Below, piece after piece: positions 1 through 8,517 of a DNA stretch of 64,000 nt; position 1 is the stretch's first letter, and each line of letters begins with the position of its first letter. The position numbers and the translations under genes are program-made. Source of the DNA: Chryseobacterium gleum (lineage in GTDB: Bacteria; Bacteroidota; Bacteroidia; Flavobacteriales_D; Crocinitomicaceae). The stretch spans positions 1 through 64,000 of the forward strand of contig CAMDFX010000008.1 in NCBI GenBank assembly GCA_945897805.1. Direction: 5' to 3'. The notes under the pieces are model-generated. The model ran no database searches, had not been told where the DNA came from, and was given only the letters and a program-made list of their open reading frames with translations.

Positions 1-233
1 AAATGCTGTAGTTTACGGAAGCAAGTTCAATCACGAAGACTTGATTTTCTTTTGTTACTTTACTTTCATCAAGGAAAGAAAAGTAAAAATCTAAGGTGTA
101 AAGATTATTTTGATGTTTAACGTAAATTGATAGTCAGCACCTCAAAATACTTGTGGTGAGTTTACCGAAGTAAAATAACCACCGAAGGTAGCCACGAAGT
201 GAGCGCGAAGCACCGACGTAGTCAATCCCAATT
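1..233. other. Non-coding left edge with repeat-like sequence
   Basis: No convincing gene is present here. Bases 40-105 are rich in short C/T and G/A runs that partly pair with each other (TTTTCTTTTGTTACTTT near AGGAAAGAAAAGTAAA). Bases 150-225 carry a loosely periodic CGAAG motif every 11-17 bases (CCGAAG, ACGAAG, GCGAAG). Both look like non-coding extragenic repeats that might recur in this genome, which one window cannot show. The stretch lies downstream of the cryptochrome gene on the minus strand and has no clear poly-T terminator. Confidence 0.4.
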
Positions 234-1523
234 TCACTCACCCAACCACAACTTGCGGTATTCCTTCTTCCCATCATAATCCTTGGCTTGCTTCTGAGTA
301 TCAAACACACGCTTTCCTCGTGGGTCATTTCCAACGCCAGCTTGATAAGCCCAATTTCCCCAATTGCTAGAAACATCGTAATCGACAAGTTGTTGCTCAA
401 AATACCGTGCGCCAATGCGCCAATCTTGTTTGAGTTGGTCGATGAAATAACTCGCTACATTCTGTCTTCCGCGGTTACTCATAAATCCTGTTAGTTTCAA
501 TTCGCGCATGTTGGCATCCACAAAATCATCGCCCGTTTTGCCATCAATCCAGGCTTGAATCACTGTTTCATCGTGCCCAGTGTAAGCGGTTTCACGCTGA
601 TTAAAACCATGTAATTTGAAAAATTTAGCGCCATGTTTTTTGAACATAAACCTGAAAAAATCACGCCATAGTAATTCAAAAATTAACCAATAAGTCGATT
701 CATTTGCTTGATTTTCAGTTTCAAATCTCTTGATTTCGTGGTAAATGTATCTCGGGGAAATGCTTCCCGTAGCCAACCAGGGAGAAAATTTCGAAGAATA
801 GTCACCGCCAATTAATCCGTTGCGCGTTTCTTTGTATTTTAACAATAATTTGGATTCAAAAAGGTAATAATTCAATCTTTTCAACGCTTCTGTTTCGCCA
901 CCTTTGAACTGTACTGCGGCCCTTTCGTCCATTTTTTCAATCGGAAGTTCTGGGAAATCCAAATGTTGCACTTTCAAAAGCGGAATGACGGGCGATTGAA
1001 TTTTTTCAGGTGTCGCAACAATTGGTCGAATGCTTGATTCATGTTCGGTGCGTTTGCGAAATTGAGAGAACAGGTCTGGAATTTGAGAAATGGCGAATGG
1101 CAAATCAACCGCATGGTATAAAGTGCTCGTGCTGAACGTTTCTAAGACACATTTGTGTTTCCATAAAGCTTCTTCCACTTCCAAAAGCGTTTGCTTTTCT
1201 TCAGACGAAATTTCCTTTTTTGTGTACACTTTATGTACTTCATTCAAAGCTGCAAATTTGGGGATTTCGACACTCGGATTTCCCCTCAAAATCCATAAAC
1301 CACTTCCTTTTTTGCGCAAATTTTCATCTAAATCAATCAAGGATTCGATGATAAATTGTTTCCTGAAATTCCCAGTTTTCTGAAATTTACCAACTTCCTT
1401 GTCCCAGTTTTCATCCAGGCAATAAATGGGGATTACTTCGTCGCTGTGCGCAATGGCTTCCACCAAAGTTTCGTTGTCGTGAAGGCGTAAGTCTGATTTA
1501 AACCAAATGATTGAACGTTTCAT
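234..1523 (-). CDS. Cryptochrome DASH (photolyase/cryptochrome family)
   Basis: This 429-residue flavoprotein belongs to the DASH branch of the cryptochrome/photolyase family. Members bind FAD and usually a folate antenna and repair cyclobutane dimers in single-stranded DNA. The N-terminus (IIWFKSDLRLHDN) is the start of the photolyase alpha/beta antenna domain. The C-terminal half has FAD-domain motifs: GGDYSSKFSPWLATGSISPR, ELLWRDFFRF, ANMRELKLTGFMSNRGRQN, and DYDVSSNWGNWAYQAGVG, where class I photolyases have an N-A-G-G-W type sequence. Length is normal for bacterial DASH proteins. Its ATG directly abuts the stop codon of the upstream FeS photolyase gene, so the two are almost certainly co-transcribed and translationally coupled. 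DASH against class I is judged from these motifs, not from a tree. Confidence 0.93.
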   Translation of the reverse strand: MKRSIIWFKSDLRLHDNETLVEAIAHSDEVIPIYCLDENWDKEVGKFQKTGNFRKQFIIESLIDLDENLRKKGSGLWILRGNPSVEIPKFAALNEVHKVYTKKEISSEEKQTLLEVEEALWKHKCVLETFSTSTLYHAVDLPFAISQIPDLFSQFRKRTEHESSIRPIVATPEKIQSPVIPLLKVQHLDFPELPIEKMDERAAVQFKGGETEALKRLNYYLFESKLLLKYKETRNGLIGGDYSSKFSPWLATGSISPRYIYHEIKRFETENQANESTYWLIFELLWRDFFRFMFKKHGAKFFKLHGFNQRETAYTGHDETVIQAWIDGKTGDDFVDANMRELKLTGFMSNRGRQNVASYFIDQLKQDWRIGARYFEQQLVDYDVSSNWGNWAYQAGVGNDPRGKRVFDTQKQAKDYDGKKEYRKLWLGE

Positions 1524-3065
1524 TTACAAAGAGTTAATGTTGTCTAAATAATATTGTGCTTGTACTAAAATTGCTTCTTTCTTGGAAATTTCCATCTTGT
1601 TCCAAACATTGTACATCATGCCAATGCGTGGATTTTTGCCTAATTTATTTTCGTGTCGTTCATAAAAATGCCAGTACAAACTGTTGAATGGACAAGCTTT
1701 TTCACCTACTTTCTCTTTCTTGGAGTAAAAGCAGTTTTCGCAATAGTTGCTCATTTTGTCAATGTAAGTCGCGGATGAAACATACGGTTTGGTACCAATA
1801 ATTCCGCCATCTGCAAATTGGCTCATACCGCGGGTATTGGTGATTTCCACCCAATCCAAAGCGTCAATGTAAATCCCTAAATACCATTGGTCTAATTCAT
1901 CTGGATGTACGCCCGCCAAAAGCGCAAAATTCCCTGTAATCATCAACCTTTGAATGTGATGCGCATACGCATAATCCAAGGATTGATTTATTGATGATTG
2001 CAAACATTTCATTTTTGTTTCGCCTGTCCAAAACCAATTGGGCAAAGGATTGGAGTGATTTAAGAAATTCAAAGTCGCAAACTCAGGCATTTTTGCCCAA
2101 TAAATTCCACGCATGAATTCTCTCCAACCAACTATTTGTCGCACAAATCCTTCGACTTGATTGTAGGTGATTTCATCTTGTCGTGATTCCCAAGCTTGAA
2201 TGACTTTTTCAATCACTTCTTTGGGGGATAAGATCTTCAAATTCATCGAAAATGACAAGCGAGAATGGTAAACTGACCAAGATTGCGTTGTCATTGCGTC
2301 TTCAAAAGTTCCGAAAAAGGGCAAGCATTTTTCTATAAAAGCGTCTAATAATTCCAACGCTTGATTGCGATTGACGGGCCAAATAAATCGCTTTGCGTCA
2401 ATATTGCCAATGGTTTTAATGCCAGTAGTTTGAATTTCTTCGTAAATATCTGTAACATCATTCTCAAACAAAAACGGCGCGCTGACAACATGATTTTTGG
2501 GTAATTTTTTTCGATTGTCACCATCATAATTCCATTGTCCGGTGGCAGGTTTGTCGCCATCCATTAAAATCATTTCCTTCTTGCGAATTTGGCGGTAAAA
2601 CGTTTCCATCAAATACGTTTTTTTCCCTTCGAAGATTTTTTCTAATGTATCTCTTTCAGTATAAAAATGTTCGCTAGAGCATATTTTGCTAGGAATTGAT
2701 AGCGATGTTACCAAGGATTTTAAATGCGCATCAACACGGTATTCATCCGGTTCTTGGTATTCAAATCGATCAAAATTTTCAGTTGCAATCAATTCTTTAA
2801 TTCCGGCTTCGAAAGTTGAAAAGTGCGTTGTTTCGCTGATTTTAAAATAACGAACAGTATGCCCTTGCGAAATCAATTGGGCAGAAAAGGCCCGCATGGA
2901 TGCAAAAAATCCGGCTACTTTTTGAATATGATGTGCCACATAATCTGTTTCAGAACGCACTTCAAATAATACATAGGTGTGATTTTCGTTCACTTCTTGA
3001 AACCAAGAATGATTGTAATTGAGTTGATCGCCTAAAATGAGGCGGAGCGTTTTGGAGTCGTTCAT
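1524..3065 (-). CDS. FeS-BCP type (6-4) photolyase / cryptochrome-related protein
   Basis: This 513-residue protein belongs to the bacterial iron-sulfur cryptochrome/photolyase group (deoxyribodipyrimidine photolyase-related, prototype Agrobacterium PhrB). Characterised members repair (6-4) photoproducts using FAD, a lumazine antenna and a 4Fe-4S cluster. Four cysteines fit the cluster: Cys354, Cys442, Cys445 and Cys458, with C-x2-C-x12-C spacing at the end. They keep the spacing of the PhrB ligands, offset by four residues. The N-terminus LRLILGDQLN is the family signature and AHHIQRLMITGN lies in the FAD domain. It is first in a two-gene unit, with cryptochrome DASH starting on the next base. 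Function is inferred from family and motifs. Confidence 0.93.
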   Translation of the reverse strand: MNDSKTLRLILGDQLNYNHSWFQEVNENHTYVLFEVRSETDYVAHHIQKVAGFFASMRAFSAQLISQGHTVRYFKISETTHFSTFEAGIKELIATENFDRFEYQEPDEYRVDAHLKSLVTSLSIPSKICSSEHFYTERDTLEKIFEGKKTYLMETFYRQIRKKEMILMDGDKPATGQWNYDGDNRKKLPKNHVVSAPFLFENDVTDIYEEIQTTGIKTIGNIDAKRFIWPVNRNQALELLDAFIEKCLPFFGTFEDAMTTQSWSVYHSRLSFSMNLKILSPKEVIEKVIQAWESRQDEITYNQVEGFVRQIVGWREFMRGIYWAKMPEFATLNFLNHSNPLPNWFWTGETKMKCLQSSINQSLDYAYAHHIQRLMITGNFALLAGVHPDELDQWYLGIYIDALDWVEITNTRGMSQFADGGIIGTKPYVSSATYIDKMSNYCENCFYSKKEKVGEKACPFNSLYWHFYERHENKLGKNPRIGMMYNVWNKMEISKKEAILVQAQYYLDNINSL

Positions 3066-3600
3066 TGATTTGATTTCTCTTTTAAAAACAACTAGAAGCC
3101 CTATTTTGTTGTAAGAATTTCATATTCTGCCTTTTTTTGATTAATATTTATCTCTATACAAAAGTTTACTTTTATCATTTAGAAGAATTTTTTGCGAGTG
3201 ACTGTCCCATGTAAATATGTTACCCTTTCAGGGCTCTGTTCACGTTGGAGAATTTCTATTTCCGATGGACTTTGCCCATCGCTAATAGAAAACTCCCTTT
3301 CAGGGCTATAACGCTCTCAATTCTAAAGCTATGAGCCTGGCTAAGTTCACTTTTAACTCTTAATTCTTAACTTTGTCCTGCGAAAGAAATTTGCCACTTT
3401 TCAAAACAAATAAAAGAACGCGCAACCCTTTTGCCCAATTCCTATTGCCCATTGCCCAATTTCACTCTGAACTCTTCCCCTTTTCAAAATTTTTCAAAAT
3501 CAATTAAATGTATTGCGACTTAAAGGGGGTAACCCTAAAATTTAATTTAATCAAAACTGAAGTAATTTTAGATTTTTAAATCGTTAATTTGTAGATATTT
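3066..3600. other. 535-bp intergenic region with short repeats
   Basis: This lies between the divergent photolyase and CHAT genes. No ORF is supported. It holds the repeat and hairpin at 3223-3307, three overlapping copies of TTGCCCA near 3431-3459, and a GGGGGTAACCC stretch near 3525. Promoters for both flanking genes must lie here, but none stands out. Confidence 0.5.
3223..3307. repeat. Direct 13-mers flanking an inverted repeat
   Basis: CCCTTTCAGGGCT occurs twice (3223-3235 and 3295-3307), and each copy is itself a small palindrome. Between them is an inverted repeat: TTTCTATTTCCGATGG (3253-3268) pairs with CCATCGCTAATAGAAA (3276-3291) with two mismatches and a 7-base loop. The nested symmetry suggests a miniature repeat element or a structured RNA. 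No gene covers it. Confidence 0.6.
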
Positions 3601-6012
3601 TTGATATTCTATTATTACGTGTCACATCAAAAAAACATTAATCATTTTATTATTACCTCGCTGATTTGTTTTTTTACAAACGGATTGCTGCTTGCAAGAA
3701 ATCAAAACCAGCCTAATACACCAGCGCAAATAATTCAAATTGAAACGAATATTGAAAATGCCAATTTATTAATCGCCGAACAACAACTTTTCAAACTTCA
3801 AAAATCAAACATTTCAATCAAACAAAAATATCATTGTGTCAAGTTGTTGGAAAAGATTTATTTAACCCAACAAAATTTCAATAAATACAGTGTTTGCAAT
3901 GAACAATTAGTTAAAATTGCCAAACAACTTCATCCTATTTATTTGTCAGAGGCATATGCCTATAAAGCTTATTATTGGCATACGATGATGTGGGGAGATA
4001 GCGCCTTGATTTATTCAAATGAATCGTTTCAATTGGCTCAAAAAAACAGACAATTTTTAAGAAAAATAGAGTCTTCATTTGTCTATGAAGTTTATGCAAT
4101 AACCTATTTGTATCGGAGAACAAATTTAAAAACAAATTGCTACCAAATTGAAGGCTTGTCTGATAATAAACCAATTCAGTTTCAGTATTTTGATTCAGCA
4201 ATTTACTACCAAGAAAAGTATCCTTCGAAATTTAGTTCAGATAAAGCAATGATTTATCGATCTTATGCCAATCGATGGTTAGATTTAGTGAATAGCTACC
4301 GGGTTTTTTCCGCTGAGGAAGCCAAACAACTAAAACCGATTAGTTGGTATGCTTTCAAAAAGGCGGATGAATTGTATGACAAAGGTTTAGCTTGCTTGAA
4401 AACACAACATGCAAATGATTATTTTGCCATAGTTGCATTGAAGTCATTGAATTACACAGATGTTGGAAAGTGGGGGAAAGGATCTCAAATTTTGGATAAT
4501 GCAATTCACAAATATCCCATCAAATTTTTGCTTGATCGTGCGAAAGTAGCCTACCAACCTTTCATGAATTTTATGTCATATAAAGTACGGAATGAAATGT
4601 TGCTTGCTTACGATGCCAAAAAAGTGGACTTTGATTTATTTTTACTCAATAACTTCAAGAAAAGTTTTTGGCAAAGTTTTATCGAAAGTTCAGATTTGCC
4701 CTACGATCAGTATAGAACCTCACCTTATATCGGTTTGTTTACGCTTTATCGTTTTAAAAGTTTACATGAACCAAATCCAAAAAAATCATTAGCAAAAGGA
4801 GTTTCACATCTATTGACCATGAAAAGTTATTTTCATTTTATAAAAGATAAAAATTTTTTATATCAAAAAGCCCTACCTTACTTCGATGTTAAAGCTGTTC
4901 AGCAAAGATTAGAAAAGGATGCTTGTTTTCTTTTCTTTCAAAATGACATGGATTATTTAGCAGGAAGTAAAATTTTAATTACTAAAAACAATATTTACTT
5001 CGTAAAATCAAAATTTAGATCTAAATTATCGGATATTTCAACTTATACATTGACTTTTTCTGAATTCAAGAAGATAAGTTGTTTGGATTTTGAAGAAAAT
5101 TTCAAAGATGTATTGAAAAAAATACCACATGTTAAAAAAGTATATCTTACCTATGATGATTTGGTGCCTTATGAAATATTGATAGATGATACGGTCCAAA
5201 CCAATTTTGCTTCATTGCCTTATTTAGGACAACGAATAAATTTTGTACGCATTTATGATCCAATTGCCTATTTTAGTTCAAAAGAATACACCATTCCTGC
5301 AGGGCGATTTGATATTCGGGTTTTGAAGCAACAGAATGAATCGAAGCTACTTTTTATGAATGATTTTTTTGAAAATTTTCAATCTAATAATGAATTTACA
5401 AACCAACAATATTCTGGTAATTTGAAAGCACTTTTAATTCAAAAAGGGATATTGCATTTTTACGGTCATGGTGAATTAGCAATAAATAAAGATACTAAAT
5501 CCAAGAGTTTTCAATTTTCATATCAAAAGACTGGCGATTTAAAATCCGAGAATCAACTTGTTGGAGATTTTAAAGTGAATCGGGATTTGGTGGTTTTAAA
5601 TAACTGTTTTTCAGGTCATCCTAATTTCCTTATCAATGAATTCAATAGAACAATCCCATTGCGTATCTTGAACAATGGCGCTAAAGCAGTGATCAGTTCT
5701 CCAAGCAAAGTAGATGATTTTTCTTCCGCTGCGTTTTTTACTTTATTTTATGAAAATATCGAAAAGGGAATGTTGTACGAAGATGCTTTTTTTGAGGCCA
5801 AGAGAACCTTTTTTATTGAACATCCTGAACTACGTCAACCGCATTACTGGAATGCTTTTCAATTGATTCAAAGTTATAAAATGAAAAATGAAGTGAAAAA
5901 CTCTCAAGACTCAAAATGGCTTCTTTTCAGTGTTTTTTGTTTGCTAGATATGTTTTTATTTCTTGCTTATTTTTCAAAGCAAAAGCACGCAATGATTCGT
6001 CATTCAGCTTAA
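3601..6012 (+). CDS. CHAT-domain (caspase-like) protein with N-terminal helical region
   Basis: The C-terminal part of this 803-residue protein is a CHAT domain, a caspase-clan peptidase fold. The His is in FYGHGEL (His623) and the Cys in NNCFSGHP (Cys669), followed by the usual ISSPSKVDD and RTFFIEHPELRQPHYWNAF. About 500 helical residues precede it, probably degenerate TPRs. A hydrophobic N-terminal segment (about 14-32) suggests export, and a C-terminal segment (about 773-793) is a membrane anchor. No ATG occurs near the N-terminus; TTG at 3601 or GTG at 3619 must start it. The last 86 bases overlap the convergent TPR gene. With the neighbouring sigma factor it forms a plausible signalling unit. 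The substrate is unknown. Confidence 0.82.
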   Translation: MIFYYYVSHQKNINHFIITSLICFFTNGLLLARNQNQPNTPAQIIQIETNIENANLLIAEQQLFKLQKSNISIKQKYHCVKLLEKIYLTQQNFNKYSVCNEQLVKIAKQLHPIYLSEAYAYKAYYWHTMMWGDSALIYSNESFQLAQKNRQFLRKIESSFVYEVYAITYLYRRTNLKTNCYQIEGLSDNKPIQFQYFDSAIYYQEKYPSKFSSDKAMIYRSYANRWLDLVNSYRVFSAEEAKQLKPISWYAFKKADELYDKGLACLKTQHANDYFAIVALKSLNYTDVGKWGKGSQILDNAIHKYPIKFLLDRAKVAYQPFMNFMSYKVRNEMLLAYDAKKVDFDLFLLNNFKKSFWQSFIESSDLPYDQYRTSPYIGLFTLYRFKSLHEPNPKKSLAKGVSHLLTMKSYFHFIKDKNFLYQKALPYFDVKAVQQRLEKDACFLFFQNDMDYLAGSKILITKNNIYFVKSKFRSKLSDISTYTLTFSEFKKISCLDFEENFKDVLKKIPHVKKVYLTYDDLVPYEILIDDTVQTNFASLPYLGQRINFVRIYDPIAYFSSKEYTIPAGRFDIRVLKQQNESKLLFMNDFFENFQSNNEFTNQQYSGNLKALLIQKGILHFYGHGELAINKDTKSKSFQFSYQKTGDLKSENQLVGDFKVNRDLVVLNNCFSGHPNFLINEFNRTIPLRILNNGAKAVISSPSKVDDFSSAAFFTLFYENIEKGMLYEDAFFEAKRTFFIEHPELRQPHYWNAFQLIQSYKMKNEVKNSQDSKWLLFSVFCLLDMFLFLAYFSKQKHAMIRHSA

Positions 6013-6679
6013 TTACTTTTTCTAATTCAGTCAATGCTTTTTCATGTTTTCCTTGATTCAAGTAACACATGGCCAAAAAATAAGATGATTTTGCGGTAAA
6101 CGTATTTTCTTTTGAAGTCAAACGCTGAAACAATTTTGTCGCTGCTTTTTCCTCTTGATTCAAGTGATTGATTAACGCAGCATAATAAACAATCGTGTCA
6201 TTATTTGGGTTTTGTTTGCATAAAGGTTGAATCAACGTATGGGCATTATTGAATTCATTTCTTCGAAAGTAAAACATCACCGTTTCTAATTTATTTTCAG
6301 ATGAAGTACCCATGAAGGTAGGAATGCCAGGATCTTTGTAAACGCTTGTCAGTTCCAGTTTATCAGTTTTCAAATAAAGAAAACTCAAAACACTGCAAGA
6401 AATTAGTACAATTAAAACGGCTGCATAGCGCATCAATTTTGGAAAATGATTTGCTTGTTTTGGCTCTGGTTTTAAGGTAGAAAGAATGTGTGTTCTATTC
6501 GATGCAATTTGTGCACGGATTTTAAGAAAATCTCCTTCACACAAATCATACAATTGAATAAATCCTTTTATTTCCGCAGCAAGATGTTCTTCATTGCGCA
6601 ACCCTTGGATATTCTCTTCCAATTGAGAAGTATTCTCATTTAATTGTTCGATTAAATCCTTTAAAGTGGGCTGTTTCAT
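5927..6679 (-). CDS. Membrane-anchored TPR protein, putative anti-sigma partner
   Basis: This 250-residue protein has a soluble N-terminal part (1-80), one membrane segment (about 83-103) and an outer region with TPR-like helices (NAHTLIQPLCKQNPNNDTIVYYAALINHL; YFLAMCYLNQGKHEKALTELEKVIKLNDESLRA). This layout, encoded immediately after a sigma factor, resembles Bacteroidota anti-sigma-like membrane proteins. No zinc-binding anti-sigma motif is visible. Its start overlaps the sigma stop by four bases (ATGA), which suggests coupled translation. The 3' end runs antisense into the last 86 bases of the CHAT gene. The anti-sigma role is an inference from context. Confidence 0.82.
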   Translation of the reverse strand: MKQPTLKDLIEQLNENTSQLEENIQGLRNEEHLAAEIKGFIQLYDLCEGDFLKIRAQIASNRTHILSTLKPEPKQANHFPKLMRYAAVLIVLISCSVLSFLYLKTDKLELTSVYKDPGIPTFMGTSSENKLETVMFYFRRNEFNNAHTLIQPLCKQNPNNDTIVYYAALINHLNQEEKAATKLFQRLTSKENTFTAKSSYFLAMCYLNQGKHEKALTELEKVIKLNDESLRAFALKNKQEIKTYLANKKH

Positions 6680-7203
6680 ACAAAAATAAATAAAAATGAT
6701 TTGAGTACTTTTTCCATTTTTTTGCGAGAGATACTGAGTTTATTTCTCACTGTTTTTTCTGTCAATTTTTGTTTTTCTGCAATTTCTTCATTTTTATACC
6801 CATCTAAGTGCAATTGAAAGATTTCCTGCTCTTTGGGCGATAAAATGGATAAAATTTCCTCTTCGGATTCAGTTAAACTCACAGTTAAATTCACTGGAAT
6901 TTGCTCCGAAATGGCCGCTTGATTTTTCACTTTTCGCAGATAGTCAATCGACTTATTTTTCACAGCAATGGTCAAATATGCTCTACAAGAATTAACAGAT
7001 GACCATTTTCTATTTCTTTCATCCAAAGATGTCGTTATCAGATTGACGAATAACTCACTCACAATGTCCCGAGCGGTTTCATTGTTTTTTACATAAAATA
7101 TTGAAATGAAAACCAACGGCTCAAAAAGTTCTGCATACAATTCTCCCAAGGCTTCATTGTTACCTTTCAAAAATTTACTCCAATGCTGTTGCTCTTTTTT
7201 CAT
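6676..7203 (-). CDS. RNA polymerase sigma-70 family factor (ECF-like)
   Basis: This 175-residue sigma factor has only regions 2 and 4. Region 2 spans about residues 25-95 (NNETARDIVSELFVNLI and AYLTIAVKNKSIDYLRK). Region 4 is a helix-turn-helix (LSPKEQEIFQLHLDGYKNEE then KLTEKTVRNKLSISRKKMEK, about 118-165). The length is normal for ECF factors. It is followed by a four-base overlap with the TPR membrane protein, its likely regulator, and faces the CHAT gene. A TACATTTG element nine bases before the ATG suggests an almost leaderless mRNA. Target promoters are unknown. Confidence 0.92.
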   Translation of the reverse strand: MKKEQQHWSKFLKGNNEALGELYAELFEPLVFISIFYVKNNETARDIVSELFVNLITTSLDERNRKWSSVNSCRAYLTIAVKNKSIDYLRKVKNQAAISEQIPVNLTVSLTESEEEILSILSPKEQEIFQLHLDGYKNEEIAEKQKLTEKTVRNKLSISRKKMEKVLKSFLFIFV

Positions 7204-7211
7204 TTCGTTCT

Positions 7212-7219
7212 CAAATGTA
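7212..7219 (-). promoter_or_regulatory. Bacteroidota -7 element before the sigma gene
   Basis: Read on the minus strand this is TACATTTG, matching the TAnnTTTG consensus. It ends nine bases before the ATG at 7203, so transcription would start nearly at the start codon. No clear -33 element is visible. Confidence 0.45.
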
Positions 7220-7298
7220 AACTAAATTTTGAGTTTTTTATTTTTTTAATCGGGACAACGTCTCTTTTCATTCGACTTTTATAAAAAAGACTGCTTCT

Positions 7299-7538
7299 AT
7301 GAATATCAAAAAAATCAAATATTTCATTCATTTAGTGGAGAAAGAAAGGACTGGTGCACCGAAAGATGTCGCAGTAATTTTAGAAGTTTCGGAGCGGACA
7401 ATCTATCATTTTGTGCAAATCTTGAAAACAGATTTCAATGCGCCTATTGTTTACAATCAATATCGGAAATCTTATCTTTTTGAGCGAAAAGGGAAATTAA
7501 ATTGGTCATGGATGAAATCTTTAAGTCATAAAAATTAA
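7299..7538 (+). CDS. Small helix-turn-helix protein, copy 1
   Basis: This 79-residue protein is a single winged-HTH-like unit. The likely HTH is GAPKDVAVILEVSERTIYHFVQILKTDF, followed by a hairpin-like NAPIVYNQYRKSYLF. It is a clear paralogue of the next gene, sharing the MN(I/L)KKIK start, SER recognition helix, LKT(D/E)FNAPI and the GKL(N/D)xxW end. Nothing else is fused to it. Probably a DNA-binding regulator of the local block; the target may be the palindrome directly after its stop codon. Both points are inference. Confidence 0.75.
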   Translation: MNIKKIKYFIHLVEKERTGAPKDVAVILEVSERTIYHFVQILKTDFNAPIVYNQYRKSYLFERKGKLNWSWMKSLSHKN

Positions 7539-7557
7539 ACTGAAGTCTCATTTCAGT
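7539..7557. promoter_or_regulatory. Imperfect palindrome, possible operator
   Basis: ACTGAAGTCTCATTTCAGT begins on the first base after the upstream HTH stop codon and has ACTGAA/TTCAGT arms. Almost the same sequence (ACTGAAGTGTCATTTCAGT) recurs at 14034-14052 in front of the remnant second copy of this locus. It could be an operator for the mini-HTH proteins or part of a weak terminator. Confidence 0.4.
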
Positions 7558-7599
7558 AGCCCTTTGTTTCTTTGTGTTCATTAAATTAGTTTGTGGAAA

Positions 7600-7845
7600 A
7601 TGAATCTGAAAAAGATTAAAATTTTAGTAGAATTAATAGAAAAGAAAGCCACTGGAAACCCGGCTCAAATTGCATTAAAGTTAGAGGTTTCAGAAAGAAT
7701 GGTTTATTCATATCTCGAGGTTTTAAAAACAGAATTCAACGCTCCAATTAAATATAGTAGGGCATCTCAGACGTATGTTTTTACTGAAGAGGGGAAATTG
7801 GATTTGAATTGGCAGGAGGAATTTGGGAAGATTGTTGAGGAGTAA
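7600..7845 (+). CDS. Small helix-turn-helix protein, copy 2
   Basis: This 81-residue protein starts at ATG 7600, chosen because MNLKKIKILVELIEKK aligns with the start of copy 1; a TTG three codons upstream is less likely. The HTH is GNPAQIALKLEVSERMVYSYLEVLKTEF, followed by NAPIKYSRASQTYVF and an acidic tail. It is paralogous to the gene at 7299 and looks like a tandem duplicate. Its last five codons and 3' flank belong to a 100-bp sequence repeated at 14106-14205, where the rest of the gene is missing. Presumed DNA-binding; target unknown. Confidence 0.77.
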   Translation: MNLKKIKILVELIEKKATGNPAQIALKLEVSERMVYSYLEVLKTEFNAPIKYSRASQTYVFTEEGKLDLNWQEEFGKIVEE

Positions 7846-7927
7846 AAAATAAAGATCTAGAATAAAAAAATGGAGTTCAGAAACCATTAAAAAAAACGGC
7901 GTGAAACTGAAAAACGAGAAGAGTAGG
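7828..7927. repeat. 100-bp direct repeat, left copy
   Basis: This copy runs from the last codons of the mini-HTH gene to just before the PH-like gene. It matches 14106-14205 in the same orientation at 98 of 100 positions. With the shared upstream piece (7538-7580 and 14033-14075) it shows that the locus was duplicated about 6.3 kb away. Confidence 0.92.
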
Positions 7928-7947
7928 GTGTATATAAAATTTTTAAA

Positions 7948-8451
7948 ATGAATAATGTAGTAGGTATTTATCAAGATTTAGAAGATGATGAAAAAGTAAT
8001 TGAATCGTATCAGGAAACTGCAGAATTTGTGTTTGGCAAAGGTGCAGGAGGAACAGATAAAGAAACAAGAGTGCAGGGCAGATTATTCCTTACTAATCAA
8101 CGTATACTAATTTTGAAATTTGTAAGTTATGGCGAGGAAAAATCGTCTTACGATTTTTCAGAAATGGGAAATTGGTATGATGTTCCATTAACTTGGGTAA
8201 AACAAATTGGCCACGGCACTCAAACAAAAAAATCTTGGTTTAACGATGGTTCGAAGGACGGAGATAAAAAAGGTTTGGCAATTACAATAGAATCACCTCT
8301 TGAAAGAACAGTTATTCAAAAAAGCGGTTTTTTTGGAAACAAAACAGAGGAAGTAAAAGTGAAAGATACATATTCTCTTGAAATTGTCTTATCAAATGTT
8401 AGTGCATTAGAAATGAAAATTCAGGGAATTTTAGCAAAACTACCAAGATAG
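7948..8451 (+). CDS. Bacterial PH/GRAM-like domain protein
   Basis: This 167-residue soluble protein has the bacterial PH-like pattern: an N-terminal helix, then VQGRLFLTNQRILILKF, the strand pair typical of GRAM/bPH domains, followed by WYDVPLTWVKQIGHG. It ends in a long amphipathic helix (NVSALEMKIQGILAKLPR). No signal peptide is present. Such domains bind membranes or partner proteins. It heads a run of plus-strand genes (TerB/zinc ribbon, SPFH-GYF, GYF, membrane protein), which suggests a role in a membrane-associated complex with them. The domain call comes from pattern recognition and needs a profile search. Confidence 0.7.
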   Translation: MNNVVGIYQDLEDDEKVIESYQETAEFVFGKGAGGTDKETRVQGRLFLTNQRILILKFVSYGEEKSSYDFSEMGNWYDVPLTWVKQIGHGTQTKKSWFNDGSKDGDKKGLAITIESPLERTVIQKSGFFGNKTEEVKVKDTYSLEIVLSNVSALEMKIQGILAKLPR

Positions 8452-8517
8452 TTTAGACTTCCCGATTAACTAAAAGTTAAAGATAATTGGTTTTACATTA
8501 AAATTTTCAGTAATACT

